A DNA stretch of 64,000 bases, from positions 54,234-118,233 of the forward strand of contig JAJEKB010001368.1 of NCBI GenBank assembly GCA_022393335.1, written 5' to 3'. Shown piece after piece: positions 11,214-22,776 of the stretch. Within the stretch, counting starts at the first letter, position 1. Every line of letters starts with the position of its first letter. Position numbers and translations under genes: made by a program. Source of the DNA: Macrotrachela quadricornifera. Taxonomy: Eukaryota; Rotifera; Eurotatoria; Philodinida; Philodinidae. The notes under the pieces are model-generated. The model saw only the letters and a program-made list of their open reading frames with translations, did not search any database and was not told the DNA's origin.

Positions 11214-12889
11214 TAGTTCCTACAAAAGATGATCAGTTTTGAATATAAATCAATTTAAAAAAAATCAGAAAATATATTTTACATGTCATACCGATGTTAA
11301 ATTATTGTCGATGATAAATTCATCTGTTGAAACTATTGTTTTTCTCTGACTGTTTCAAAATACTGAGATTGAAACTAAAAAGTCAGTTTTTCCTCAAATC
11401 AGACTCAATCAAAACTTTTGTTTCTTAGACTAGCTGGTAGCGTGTTTTTATTCACTTATGGTTCAGTTGCATGGCAAAGAAAGATTTCTACGGGAAGTTA
11501 GCAGACGCGTTCATAAAGCTTGAAATTTTACATCTATTTTATACGCTCGTGTTGTGATAGAACTCTTTAAAATAAGTCGAAATCTATGACGCAAGAACGT
11601 TGTTTTCTAATATTATGAACTTTTGTGAAGTGACGTAACTGAGCTTATCAAATCCAACACACCATCAGATACATCAAAGAATTCTATATCAATCTATACA
11701 AAATTCTCCATAGTTGGTTAAGTCTAGCCTGATAAAGAAGTCTATCTAAAACTGTCTATTTCATCTAAATCATCGGTTACAGTAACTTTGAGACGCAATA
11801 ATATCTGATACTGTTCTTATCTATATGATTTTTAGTTTCGTATCTGTTAAATTGCAAAAGAAAAATCATACGCAACGAAATATCATAATAGACTCAAAGA
11901 TTATTTAGTAATATGAGCCATCACATCTACACAAGAATGAGAATTAAGACGAAGATTTGCATCGCTAGGAAAAATGATACGCTGATAGGCGATCTTACAC
12001 CCACTTTTATGGGAATCCTCAAAATAATAGATATAATCATATTATAATTGATTAATAATAAATACAATTACACAGTAATCATGTATTATTTCTTGTCGAC
12101 AAAAAAATTCATGTATTCGAATGCATTATAATTAAATAATTGTTAAATGATTAATAATGCGTTGAAAAATTCATGAAAAATATTGTATTATCATGCATTT
12201 GTGCCTATTATTTCTCCACAGTAGCAACCAAAGGTCTTCTTCCACCTATAACTCTCCTAAGCATCATAATTACATGAAAACTTTTTTTTTATTATGCATA
12301 AGCTCATAGTCTATCCTGATCATCAACGTAAATCACGCATTTTCGATGGGTGCAAAATCGGATGACATTGCTGATCAATCAATTTTTTCAACTTCTTTTT
12401 TTTATCTTCCCTGCCGATATCAATGTTCATGGTGTGTTTGCGACTGTTATCATCTTGAAATTTCTACAACAAGAGATCGCGACCAAATTAGTTTTGAGTT
12501 GCCGATCAGAGACTATTCTGATAAATGCAATATATGAATTTCGCATCCAATTTTTGTCTGAAACAGACGATGCGACCGAAACCTTTGCTTGGGAAGCAAT
12601 CTCAAACATTGATGCTGAAAGGATTCTTAACAGTTTGAACGACCTTCTTTTTCCTTAACAAATTTCAAACCATTCTTTTCACGGTATTCATACGTATAGT
12701 GGTCTCGTACGAAAATATGCACTAAGTCTATAGAAAGTTTCAGAATTTCTAGAAAATTCCAAATAGGTAGAAAATTTTGTTCGTTAATGTATTATAATGC
12801 ATGGTAATGTCCAATATTTATGAATTATTTCTTAAAATCAGATGCATGGATAAAATTTGTTCTGTACATCTCAGAGATTCTCTACATTA
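11214..12889. other. Intergenic region between murD and murL
   Basis: A short stretch (12350-12658, +) has a protein-like frame with HGVFATVIILKFLQQEIA and FAWEAISNIDAERI. It lacks a clear start and may be a relic of an unidentified gene. The rest is AT-rich with no motif I recognise. Confidence 0.35.
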
Positions 12890-13520
12890 GAGGTGACACT
12901 TTAATTTTACTTTAAAAGTTTAAGTCCAAGTAGATGGTAAATAAAGTTCTTCAATGTAGATTATTTTACGTTCATAGCATGGGCAGTATCGAGTCATATG
13001 AAACAAGATCTTGATAAACGTTCAGATCGGATTGATAATCACTATGTTTTACAGTTGAAATAATAAAAAAAATTCATGGTGGAATATAATTGGTCGATAA
13101 GATATGAGTTTCAACTAATACGAATTTCAGTAGAAGTTTTTTTTTTCTTGGGTAAAGCGTAGTCGTTATCGGATTGATCAAGGGGTTTGTTAGAATGCTC
13201 TCTCGTATGTCCGAGAAATATTGAAGAAAACTCTTACTGGTGTCTCATTGGTTGAAGGTCATATGCTGTCGATCAATCAGATTTCATCATACATTTTTTT
13301 ATTATTATTTCAGGGGTAGAACATAGTGGTTGTCGGATCGATCTAGATATCTGTCAAGGTATTCTATCATATGGCTCGATAATATTCATGCTATACACGT
13401 AAATAGTTTACTCTGAAAAATTTCATCAATCATCTACTTTCACTTTGCTTTTTCAATGTCAAAATTTGAAAGTGATATACTTGAACTTTAACTTTTAAAG
13501 TAAAGCTAAAATGCCACCCT
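12890..13520. mobile_element. ~630-bp inverted-repeat element
   Basis: The left end, gaggtgacactttaatttta (12890) and following bases, matches the inverse of the right end (about 13470-13520, terminating aaatgccaccct). They share the 14-mer actttaaaagttta with one mismatch, plus flanking bases, over about 45 bp. The inside holds two diverged direct repeats built on gtcgttatcggattgatc (13162) and ggttgtcggatcgatc (13331). No coding potential is seen. Probably a MITE. Confidence 0.5.
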
Positions 13521-13551
13521 TATTTTACATAAGTTCCACATATTAATATCG

Positions 13552-14943
13552 TTATAGATTACGTTTGCTCACTTTTTCAATCAAATGTTTGAATGTGTTG
13601 CCTCGTTCTTCGAAATTCTTAAACATATCATAGCTTGCAGCCGCTGGCGATAGCAAGCAAACCTTTTTTGATTGAGTAAATTTGAAAGCCAGATCTACCA
13701 CTTCTGCATATGTTTCGGTGATATAGAAATGACTATCCTGCAGCAAATGTTTGTCGAAAGTATCATGCATACGTTTTCCAGCCGACCCAATAAAGATCAA
13801 ATTCCGAATTGGATGCTGATAAATAAAGTCTCTTAAATTTGTATAATCGATTCCGCGATCAAATCCACCTAGAATCAAAGTATCAACATTCTGAATTGCT
13901 TTCAAAGCTGCAATAGTTGTTTCAGGTATTGTTGAAATGGAATCATTATAAAAATGGATGCTTAGAAAATTTCCAAGATATTCAAGTCGATGAGGAAGAG
14001 ATTTGAAATCAGCCAATGCTTCCTGTACAATAGTATTTGGCACATTTAGAATATGACAAACTGCAGCTGCTGCCATTATATTAACCAAATTATGGTCACC
14101 GATCAAAGTGTTGCGACCATGGGCATCATAAACCAACATGGAATGCCCTCGCTCAGCAAAAAACACTTGATTATTTACTGTAAAAAATCCGTCGTTCAGT
14201 TGTTCTTTGAGACTCAGAGGAACTTTTATTCGAGATTTGTCGAAATTATTAAGGAAATTGATAATGATCTCATTATCAGCATTATAAATTATCGTATCAT
14301 TTTCCTTCTGAAATTGTATGATGTTTAGCTTTGATTGCTGATATTGTTTGTATGAGCAATAAAAATCCAAATGTTCAGGAAAAATATTCAATAATACGCT
14401 TATATGTGGTGCTTGTTGAATAAATTGTAATTGATGAGAGGATAGCTCATAAACGATAAGTGTTTCAGATGTGATTTTATCTAATACATCAAAAGCAGGA
14501 ATGCCTATATTACCGACTAGAATGACATTCGATGTATATTTACAAAGAATATGATAGATCAATGAAGTTGTTGTACTTTTTCCCTTTGTTCCAGTAATAC
14601 CAATAGTTTGTAAGTGAAAAATACTTAAAAATAGATGTGTTTGAGACGAAATTCGTGGGTCTTCAATCAGTTCTTGACGGTGTTTGAATGAAACTCCAGG
14701 ACTTTTTATAATCAAATCGTATTCAGATAAATCATCAAGATAATTATCTCCTAATCGTAGCATGACATTTTGATCATTTGCTAATTGTTCATTGTCGTGT
14801 AAATTGACATTTTGATCGGCAATCGATACTTTTCGATTAGGTAAAAACTTTCGAATTGTTCGATATGTTGACTGCCCTTCTCGTCCAAAACCAAGAATGA
14901 GAATATTTTGATAATGAGATAATTTCTTCAATAAACATTCCAT
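13552..14943 (-). CDS. murD2: MurD-family ligase, probably MurD2 (L-Glu adding)
   Basis: Mur ligase that adds glutamate to UDP-MurNAc-L-Ala. The 463 residues are of normal length. In order: N-terminal nucleotide-binding-like LILGFGREGQST (15-26); IKSPGVSF (79-86); P-loop GITGTKGKSTT (115-125); VYELSSHQLQ (164-173); NIFPEHLDFY (186-195); YQQSKLNI with the lysine expected to be carbamylated (K205); GDHNLVNIMAAAAVC; FYNDSISTIPETT; LGGFDRGIDY; and LSPAAASYDMFKNFEERG near the C terminus. The NDSISTIPE variant in place of the usual NDSKATN, and the nearby murL, point to MurD2, which uses L-Glu rather than D-Glu. This subtype call is inference. It is the one peptidoglycan gene here lacking an obvious splice-acceptor-like AG just before its start. 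Confidence 0.9.
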   Translation of the reverse strand: MECLLKKLSHYQNILILGFGREGQSTYRTIRKFLPNRKVSIADQNVNLHDNEQLANDQNVMLRLGDNYLDDLSEYDLIIKSPGVSFKHRQELIEDPRISSQTHLFLSIFHLQTIGITGTKGKSTTTSLIYHILCKYTSNVILVGNIGIPAFDVLDKITSETLIVYELSSHQLQFIQQAPHISVLLNIFPEHLDFYCSYKQYQQSKLNIIQFQKENDTIIYNADNEIIINFLNNFDKSRIKVPLSLKEQLNDGFFTVNNQVFFAERGHSMLVYDAHGRNTLIGDHNLVNIMAAAAVCHILNVPNTIVQEALADFKSLPHRLEYLGNFLSIHFYNDSISTIPETTIAALKAIQNVDTLILGGFDRGIDYTNLRDFIYQHPIRNLIFIGSAGKRMHDTFDKHLLQDSHFYITETYAEVVDLAFKFTQSKKVCLLSPAAASYDMFKNFEERGNTFKHLIEKVSKRNL

Positions 14944-16292
14944 TTCGATATAGGAAGAAAATCGAAGATAATTGAGTAAACACAGGCGTTGATCACGTTA
15001 ATTTTTAACTTGATTTTTTTCTAGAAAAAAGATGTATGTAGCAAAATGTTGAAGAAAACGAGAGTTAGTTGTCATAAGACCTAGTTATTTTTTAGTAACA
15101 ATCGGAAGTGGGAGACCGCTCAAGTTTTCTATGAGAGTGAAAACTACAGTAGAAATAATATTAGGTAATGTTCATGATCTTTGAGATGCGTAGAAATACA
15201 AACGATTGACTCTGTCAAATTAATTTTATTACACTTGAATAGTCTAACATTCGTTAATCATTCGAAATAGTTGTTGTTCAATAATAATGATGCAATTTTT
15301 CATTAAAATGGCATTTATATAAGTATTAATATTAGAGCAGATAATGCATGAAAATCAAACAGATGTGAGGATGACGATGGATGTCTATTTACTTACATCT
15401 TCAATCATTCACTCGTAAAAGAGGTAAGATTCGTTTAGTTTTAGTCAATGCAGTATTTAAAAAATGTCTAATGTGAAACAGAAATTGCAGCACAACAATG
15501 AGTGCTTCTGTTTCTCTCTGTATGAATTCTCTCGTCCTTCACAACACAATCCATACACTTTATGCTGAAGAACAAAATAAAATATATCAATTGTATTTTT
15601 CTTTTCATTCTTGATTTCGATTTTTCTCGATGGTAAGTGAGTCTATGACTTTTTTTCAATTGATGCTGAATTCAAAAAAAGAAAATAATCGTCCATTTTA
15701 CCATAGTATAAAGGTTATGGGGCTGAAACACGGGTCACCTCTTGTATATATTTGCAGATCCGATGCCAACTGCATATAACAGGTTATTTTAAGAATTTAT
15801 AACTAGTGGAAATACCCAATGTTGCCTGAGAAAATTTCATATTGCATGCCTAAGGTACTCGAAAACAATGATTCTATGACCTTCTATAAGCTACCAGCCT
15901 TGAATGTCGTATAATGCGCTCTGATCATCTATTTTCTATTTTGGCATTATAGTATTACCACTCTGCAAAATCCTTTAAGGGAACCCTTTAACTTAATGCG
16001 TGCGTAGAATCAGTCTTTTTTGATCCAGATATTGACTAAAGAAAGATCCAAAAATCGGCTCAACTCCCTCCCTGGTCCTAATATTGGCTTGAATCTATCC
16101 TGGTCTTACTTCTATTCTAATTCCACCTCAATCCTGATCCAAATCCTGTTTCTGCTCTATTCTTAACCTGATTCTATTGTATTTATATCCTCACTCTGAC
16201 GAAAAAGAGAACTTGGTCCTATTTTAGGCCTCGCATGCACTTTCACTGTTTCTAGAGTATAGACTATCATGTCTAAGAACAAACTGTTCTCT
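14944..16292. other. Intergenic stretch between murA relic and murD
   Basis: No gene is seen. Around 16080-16200 is a decayed repeat of cctgattctattctaat-type words on the plus strand. Confidence 0.45.
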
Positions 16293-17086
16293 CTTTCATT
16301 CCATTAATCTATATTAACATGATATACAGCTAATAATAATACACCGCACCACTACGTATATCATGAGCCAACAAATCTTCACAATTATTTTTGTCATATT
16401 TAATTCCATTGTATATTATTCGATTATCATTAATAATTGTATCATAATCCAGTTTACTGAATTCTTGACATTGTATATTACGTACATCATAAACACAATT
16501 AATAAATTCAAATAAAATATGTCGAGCAATAAGTAAAGCAGTTAATATCGGTGAAATATCTGTTGGTAATTTATCGGTATTTACCAATTTGTGGAAAAAA
16601 AATTGTTTGTTCCATTAAGTAAAGCGTTTTGATTAAATTTACCTATAGTAACTGGCATAATGGACTTTAAGTATTCAGTTATACATTGATCATATTCGAA
16701 ATTAGTGATTAGAAGTTTTACTTTAAACATTGCAGCGAGAGAACAACTCGTAAACAAATAAATTTAATCGATTGGTAGACGTTCAAGTAAGAGATAGTTA
16801 TTTGAAGGTTGATTATTCTGTTCAAAGATAATTCTATATTCGGAAATGATCATAATCATCGAACAATACTCTGTTGTAAGTGCAATTACACTCTGTACAG
16901 ATGCTTCAAGTGTTACATAAGTTAATTTACATTAAATATGAACTGGAATCCTACAACAACTACGAACAGCATGTAAAACTACACCCACACTTGATATTCC
17001 ATATTTAGTTCGACAATCAAATTGAAATTTCTCATTACTAACATTCCAATTTTTTCTAATAAAATGTTTCACCATCATCACTCAAC
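16293..17086 (-). pseudogene. Truncated murA pseudogene
   Basis: A diverged copy of the 3' two thirds of the intact murA at 23.6-24.9 kb. The block LPTDISPILTALLIARHILFE and the downstream HDIRSG block (frame at 16330-16587) align with LPTDISPILTALFTARN and HDIRSG of the intact copy. Nucleotide matches continue upstream, such as actggcataatgga (16651) and ccatcatcact (17072). Frameshifts and stops destroy the frame. The 5' third, including the catalytic cysteine region, is missing, and the match ends exactly where the foldback element begins. It shows that murA was once duplicated locally and one copy died. Confidence 0.85.
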
Positions 17087-17949
17087 ATGAATCGCTGATC
17101 GATTATTTGGTTTAGTAGAATTCGATACTAAATTATTAGTATGTACTACTGATATAATGTCTATGAATAGTTCTTTGAAAGAGCCACGAAATCATATATT
17201 TCCGAAGGTTTAAAAAATATGGCCATATAGAAATGTTTGAGTGAAAATATAATTTTTGCCCTTTTTTCATTGACTATGAGGGTATTTTGTCTGAAAAAAT
17301 AATTCTTATATTCAAACAAATATCATATTTGGAATCAGCGTTTCAAACTAAGTCGAACTACATATAATTCAAATATTTTAAAGACTTTTTATTTTTTTTC
17401 GAAAAATGCATCCTACCACTCCCCAAAAATACCTTCATAACAACTTCAAAAATCATGTCTTTTCAAAAGACTACATACACAGCACATTTGTAGGTATCTT
17501 TCTTTTTATTAATATCATTAACACTGAAGCATTTTGTTTCACCAGTCAAATTGCCGTTAATGAGATATACTATATTCGAGGTGTTATGAAGGTATTCCTG
17601 GGAAAGGGTTAGGTTGAATTTTTGGAAAAAAAACTAAAGTCTTTAAAATATTTGAGTTATATGTAGTTCGACTTAGTTTGCAACGCTGATTCCAAATATG
17701 ATATTTGTTTGAATATAAGAATTATTTTTTCTGACAAAATACCCTCATAGTCAATGAAAAAAATGCAAAAATTGTGGTTCTAAGATATTTTCATTGAAAA
17801 ATTTCTATGTGGTCATATTTATTAAACTTTCGAAAATATAAGGTTTCGTGACTCTTTCAAAGAACTATTCTTAGAGATTATATCAGTAGTGTATACTAAT
17901 AATTCAGTATCGAATTCTATTGAACCCAAATAATCGATCGGTGATTCAT
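17087..17949. mobile_element. Foldback element with ~280-bp inverted arms
   Basis: Arms at about 17087-17385 and 17632-17949 are inverted copies. Shared blocks include gatcgattatttgg, agttctttgaaagag, attgactatgagggtatttt and tcgaactacatata (left-arm orientation). The ends are atgaatcgctgatcgatt (left) and the inverse of gatcggtgattcat (right). The 250-bp centre has no convincing gene; its 68-codon ORF has no recognisable domain. The element interrupts the murA pseudogene. Confidence 0.75.
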
Positions 17950-18823
17950 ATACAGAATTGATGTCCTATTCAAGACCTATCAAATTCATTGTTTAAGTTC
18001 CATTTTATCTTATGTATTTATTACAAAATTGAATTCACTACCCAGGCATTACTTATTGAAGAAAATAACTAAAAATGAGGAATTTTGTTAATGGTTGTAA
18101 GCTTTCAAAAATCGACCGAAACACCATAAATTTATCATCAAAATGCTCTTTTTTTAGATCTCTGTCTGTAATGAAAAAGAGATGAAGTAGCATTATTGCC
18201 ATCCCCGACATTGATGGTTGTTGTGTTACTCGAACACTCTAATCGTAATCATACTACATGAAGCATAACGTTATATACAAGAGGATGAATAAGAGATCAA
18301 GGAGAGAGCATTGGTAGAACATAAGAAGAGAAGAATAGAAGGTAAGCGTAAGCGAGAGTAAGGCAGATATATCCTTTATCTTTTCATAAGTCAGGGACAA
18401 GTATAACTCTTTGTCAAATCACTTATGAAGGATAAGTATATAGTATGAAGTTTCTTTCATACTAATCCTCTTTATGCCTTACTTATTGGCACACTATCTG
18501 TGTGAAAAAGCTTACAAAAGAAAGTTGAAATTCTGTTTTCACCTGCTAAATATCCAGTTGAAATCAACAAGATTTTCTTAGATTTCAGACCACGAGAAAA
18601 GTTAACACTTGTTGTGATGCGAAGAAGTATACTGACTTCCTTTATCCCCGCCTCCAATCTGCATCACTTTTGAACATCTCTAATCGCTACTATGTCGCAG
18701 ATGTAATCAAGAAAATATGCCGCACCTGCTGTGGAAAAATATACAATTTTTTGTAGATAATCCAGTTTTTCAGAGGAGAAAATAACGATAAGATGTTGAA
18801 GTTTATCACCTCGAAGTCACCTT
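17950..18823. other. Intergenic stretch downstream of murC
   Basis: No gene or clear repeat is seen. The expected remainder of the murA pseudogene was not found on this side of the foldback element. Confidence 0.45.
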
Positions 18824-20122
18824 TTAACTGAGTGATACGAATTCTTTTCGAAGCCAATCATCCAAGCAGTTTCCGCTTCCTGCTGTTAGACACAATACCA
18901 GATATCCGTTGCCTAATTCATACTGGATGTGGTGTTTCAAAGTTTCGTCTATTTCACATGGTGTTGTTTTGATTTGTGTTTGGTTACTCAATAGATTTCG
19001 TAACATATTGGGATTCAAAAGTTCTAAGCTTTTTTCCTCGCGCGCGAGATAAGTTGGTACAATATATAGATGTTTGACGTTATCGAAAAGATGTCGGAGA
19101 TCTTTTTTTATGAAATGTTGTCTTGTATTCTGCATTCCTTCGTATACAACAACGACATTTTGTCCACCAATTTCATGAGCGAGTTGTAATGCACCTCGAA
19201 TTTTCGTCGGAATATGGGCATAATCTGTATACAAATTTGGGTAAATTTGCTCGAAGCGCCGATATACACCTGGGAATCGATTCATGTGTTCAACAAGCGT
19301 ATCTATAGAGATTTCGGTGAGTAGGTGAACAACGGAAACAGTTTGCCATGCATTACGACGATTAATCATTCCGGCTAAACTGAAAAGGTTAAGTCTGTGA
19401 TCCTCATCGTCTAGCATTGTGATGCTTTTGCTTGTTTGTGAACCAAGGTGGTATTTATCGGATTCCCAAAAAACAGTATGCAATGATTGTTGAAAAAAGT
19501 CGTGAAAAGCTAGAACGTAACTTTCTCTCGTTGAATACGTGTCCGGATGATCCCAGTCAATACCCGTAATTGCGGACATATGAGGTTTAAAAGCAAGAAA
19601 GTTCCGATCATATTCGTCAGCTTCATATACAAAATATTTGGACTGTTTGTCGTATGTACCCATGTCCCCGAAACTAATTTTTGCACCAACCGAATAGCTA
19701 ACGGGAATAGCAAGCGCTTTAAATAACCATATCGTCATTGCTGTGGTGGTGCTTTTTCCGTGTGTTCCAGCTATAGCGATTAGTTTAAGTTGCTTTTCAT
19801 CAATTATTTGATTTAACAGCTCATCGCGTTTTGTCGTCTTGATCATATACTCTTTACAGAATTGTATTTCTGGTGAATCTTGCTTTTCGATCACAACAGC
19901 GCTTGAATATACATACCAATCAATGGGTTTCTGAGCATGGATCTTTGCAATTGTTTCATATGACTGAATAGTTGAAATATTGACGATGCCTCTGCTTCGA
20001 AGATACTGAATATAGTTCGAGTCTTGTTTGTCAGAACCCGAAACATCATGACCAATTTGTAGAGCTATGAGGCTAAGTGGACCAATTCCAGAACCACCAA
20101 TTCCGGAAAAAAATATGTGCAT
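18824..20122 (-). CDS. murC: MurC: UDP-MurNAc-L-alanine ligase
   Basis: First Mur ligase, joining L-Ala to UDP-MurNAc using ATP. It has 432 residues, slightly short for MurC (about 450-490). Motifs: N-terminal GIGGSGIGPLSLIA (7-20) and SGSDKQDS; P-loop IAIAGTHGKSTTT (115-127); YSVGAKISFGDMGTY; YEADEYDRNF (166-175); ITGIDWDHPDTY (185-196); DYAHIPTKIRGAL; and the C-terminal YEGMQNTRQHF with LYIVPTYLAREEKSLELL. The EADEYDRNF/GIDWDHPD style recalls MurC of candidate-phylum (Saccharibacteria-like) bacteria, which could hint at the donor. That is an impression from memory only. An acceptor-like ttacattcag ends 4 bp before the ATG. It is intron-free. Confidence 0.93.
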   Translation of the reverse strand: MHIFFSGIGGSGIGPLSLIALQIGHDVSGSDKQDSNYIQYLRSRGIVNISTIQSYETIAKIHAQKPIDWYVYSSAVVIEKQDSPEIQFCKEYMIKTTKRDELLNQIIDEKQLKLIAIAGTHGKSTTTAMTIWLFKALAIPVSYSVGAKISFGDMGTYDKQSKYFVYEADEYDRNFLAFKPHMSAITGIDWDHPDTYSTRESYVLAFHDFFQQSLHTVFWESDKYHLGSQTSKSITMLDDEDHRLNLFSLAGMINRRNAWQTVSVVHLLTEISIDTLVEHMNRFPGVYRRFEQIYPNLYTDYAHIPTKIRGALQLAHEIGGQNVVVVYEGMQNTRQHFIKKDLRHLFDNVKHLYIVPTYLAREEKSLELLNPNMLRNLLSNQTQIKTTPCEIDETLKHHIQYELGNGYLVLCLTAGSGNCLDDWLRKEFVSLS

Positions 20123-21505
20123 AATTCTGAATGTAACACTTACTTACTGTAGAAATTTATCATATACTAGACGTAAATAAATATAACGAGCTTATTGAGT
20201 ATTGAACTAAATCGTCAGATTTTAGGTAAATCACAAAACACGTTTCATCTCTTCTCCCATAATAATTCGATATAAACGATAGTATATAGCGAAGAGAAAG
20301 TGTAAAAAAAAAGCCTTCCTTTTATATTTGGTTCTGTTCTTTTTTGTGTAAACGATGCTATATCAATATGTAATGATTCGTTTTTCTCCTTACCTTGTCG
20401 TATACACCGACGAAAAAGAAAAAGCGATAAAGAAAAAAAAATATATGTTTGGTTTACTGAATGTGAGAGGTTTCTTTAATCAACGTGTCTATACATTCAT
20501 TCTGGTGTGTATGAATAGTGAAAAATGAAAAAAAGACCATGGATGCGAGACAAACATAAATAAAAGTGCATAGCCAACAAGGACATATCCGATACAAATA
20601 TCTAGAGCGATGTGAAGGCATATGAACGATATGCATGTAACGCTGCACAATTATCATTTTTACGAAATCTCCTGAAATTTTTTTGAATACGGTTCATTCC
20701 TGAAAACTTCGCGAGATAATCGATGAAAATGACTTTTTCTTACTGATTTTACTGTAGCTAAAATAAAAATTTTTATTGTCCCGATAGTCTGCTGAAAAAG
20801 AAAATGCGAGCTCACTTCAACTTAAACAAAATAATTAATAATTGAATGTTTCTCCAATGAAATCGTCTATTTTTGTCATGAAATATTCCATGAACCTAAT
20901 ATTAATATTATGAGAAATTTTAATCGTTTTCCATTTGTTTCTATAGTTCTTGACAGTCTATTAGCCGACAAACGACTAGCTTTATCGGTGAATAACCAAC
21001 GGATTGTTTGTTTATAAAGGGTGGCCCAGAAGTCCTGGCTCGATTTGTATAATGAATTTTTTTACAATAAAACACGTACTTAAAACTTTAGCCCTATGAT
21101 AAAAAGATGCAGTAAGCGATGCTCTACAAAATAGCCTATAGCACTGGGCATATTAGAAAACCCGGGGTCTTATAATATGTTCTTTAAAAAAGTGACCTTT
21201 TTAGGGTCCTCGACGAGAATTTTCATAAAAGTGTGTTTTCATACTAATTATTTAATTCCTATTTATGTATTTTTTACTTTTATCCTTTTATTTTTATTCA
21301 TTTATGAAAATTAACAATTTAATCAAGTTTCTGGAAAAGAAAATGGTATGAATAAAAGATAACTAGCTCGTAAGCGTGATTAATGAACGTTTTCTACGTT
21401 ATGCATACATATATGTCCATTGTTTACATTAATTACATTACGTTGTACGAGCGTAGCCAGTTATGAATATTAGAAAGAACAGAAAAAAATTGAAACAAAG
21501 CATAT
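20123..21505. other. Intergenic stretch upstream of murC
   Basis: No gene is seen apart from the dispersed repeat at 21017-21125. Confidence 0.45.
21017..21125 (+). repeat. Dispersed repeat copy B (gggtggccca family)
   Basis: Second copy of the repeat at 2127-2232, starting aagggtggcccagaagt and running through cctatgataaaaagatgcagtaagcga. The two copies differ at scattered positions. Confidence 0.55.
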
Positions 21506-22776
21506 ATAGAGGGTGTTTTACAAGTTTTGAAGTACTTTTAAAATGTTTCGTTCTCACGTTTAACAAAACCAGCCTTTGAAACTTTAGCATATTACTGAAC
21601 ACGTTTAGTAATACATAACTACAAAGTTTCAGATCTATAGCTTACACTATAAATGCTAGCCTGTAGCAGGTTAGGTGTCTAACTCTAGGTCGTCGAGATG
21701 AGATGAATGCAGACGTATATTGCTCTGGTTTATTCATAAAAAGTCGCATGCTATATATAGGCAAGAAGATCACACATCTCTAGGAACTGTCCATCAGATG
21801 ATGGTGGAAAGAACCCATCGAATATAATATATATGAGAAGATGACATATATAAGACGAAAGGAAAAGACCACATATATGTAATGGACAGGAAAGGAAAAC
21901 ATCTCTATAGATAAGAGATGCAGGAGAGCTACAACTGAGGGGATGTCGATACCACTTCCTAACAAGCAACACCAACATATATTTTTTTTGCCAATTTTCT
22001 TGTAGTTCGGGTCAGGTCAAATGTTTATACCTACCTCCAATTAGATACATGTTTAAATCTTGACTATTTTTAAATATGCACCATGAAAAGCTCTACAAAA
22101 ATTACAATAACAAATCCCTCTTGATATGTATGAATTGTTTCTACCAGACTCAAAATGAAAACACACATGATAATATTGCTTCTCATCATACTGTGCATAA
22201 TAAAACACAAATATTTCGGAGACCATTTCGTTTTGCACGCATCTCAGTTTGAGAAAATATTAAAATTTTGATATTTTTTTTAAAGATTCGCTGTCCAAAG
22301 CTCTACAAAAACTGTATAAACAAATTCCTATTGGAAAGGAAACAAGTCTTCTAAACTTTTTTTAGTACGTACAATACGGAGAGAAGTAGTACTACTATAT
22401 TGAGCTTTTATTTTGGGTATGGCAGAAACCATTAAGATAAGTTAATAGGAAATTGTTATTAGAATTATCGTACAGCTTTTCATGGCGTATCTTTTTAAAA
22501 AAATTGAGATTTTAACTTGTATCTAAGCCGAGATATAGACAAAATAAAAAAAAAATGTTACACGATCCGAAGATGACCTAGGATATTGAAAAATAGTATA
22601 TCTTGGTGTTGCTACAGGTTCTCGTTTACAATACAAGCTATAGATCTGAAACTTCGTAGTTATGTAGCACAAAGGATGTCCAACAATATGTCCAAACTTC
22701 AAAGACTTTAATTTTGATAAACGCGAGAATGAAACATTTTAAAGGTACTTCAGAACTTGTAAAACGCCCTTTATAT
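21506..22776. mobile_element. Non-autonomous DNA transposon with ~170-bp terminal inverted repeats
   Basis: The left end, gagggtgttttacaagtt (21509), matches the inverse of the right end, aacttgtaaaacgccctt (22755-22772). The match continues inward through tacttttaaaatgttt, ctacaaagtttcagatctat and cctgtagca. TA-rich bases flank both ends (tatata). Inside are short inverted subrepeats around aaagctctacaaaaa. No transposase frame is visible. A solo LTR is nested in its left arm. Confidence 0.75.
21669..21964 (-). mobile_element. Solo LTR nested in the inverted-repeat transposon
   Basis: On the minus strand the 296-bp insert begins TGTTAGGAAGTGG and ends CACCTAACC, giving short inverted TGTTAGG/CCTAAC termini. 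It is flanked by a 4-bp duplication (agca at 21665-21668 and 21965-21968). The matching right arm of the host transposon (about 22600-22620) keeps the uninterrupted site, tgtagcaacacc in left-arm orientation, which defines the insertion precisely. Within it are a TATA-like tatatata and an AATAAA signal about 20 bp further on, as expected of an LTR promoter/poly(A) region. No internal retroelement genes remain. Confidence 0.65.

Noticed and set aside
12350..12658. Possible small gene with FLQQEIA and FAWEAISNIDAERI
   Set aside because: Protein-like, but it lacks a convincing start, splice sites or recognisable family; kept only as a note.
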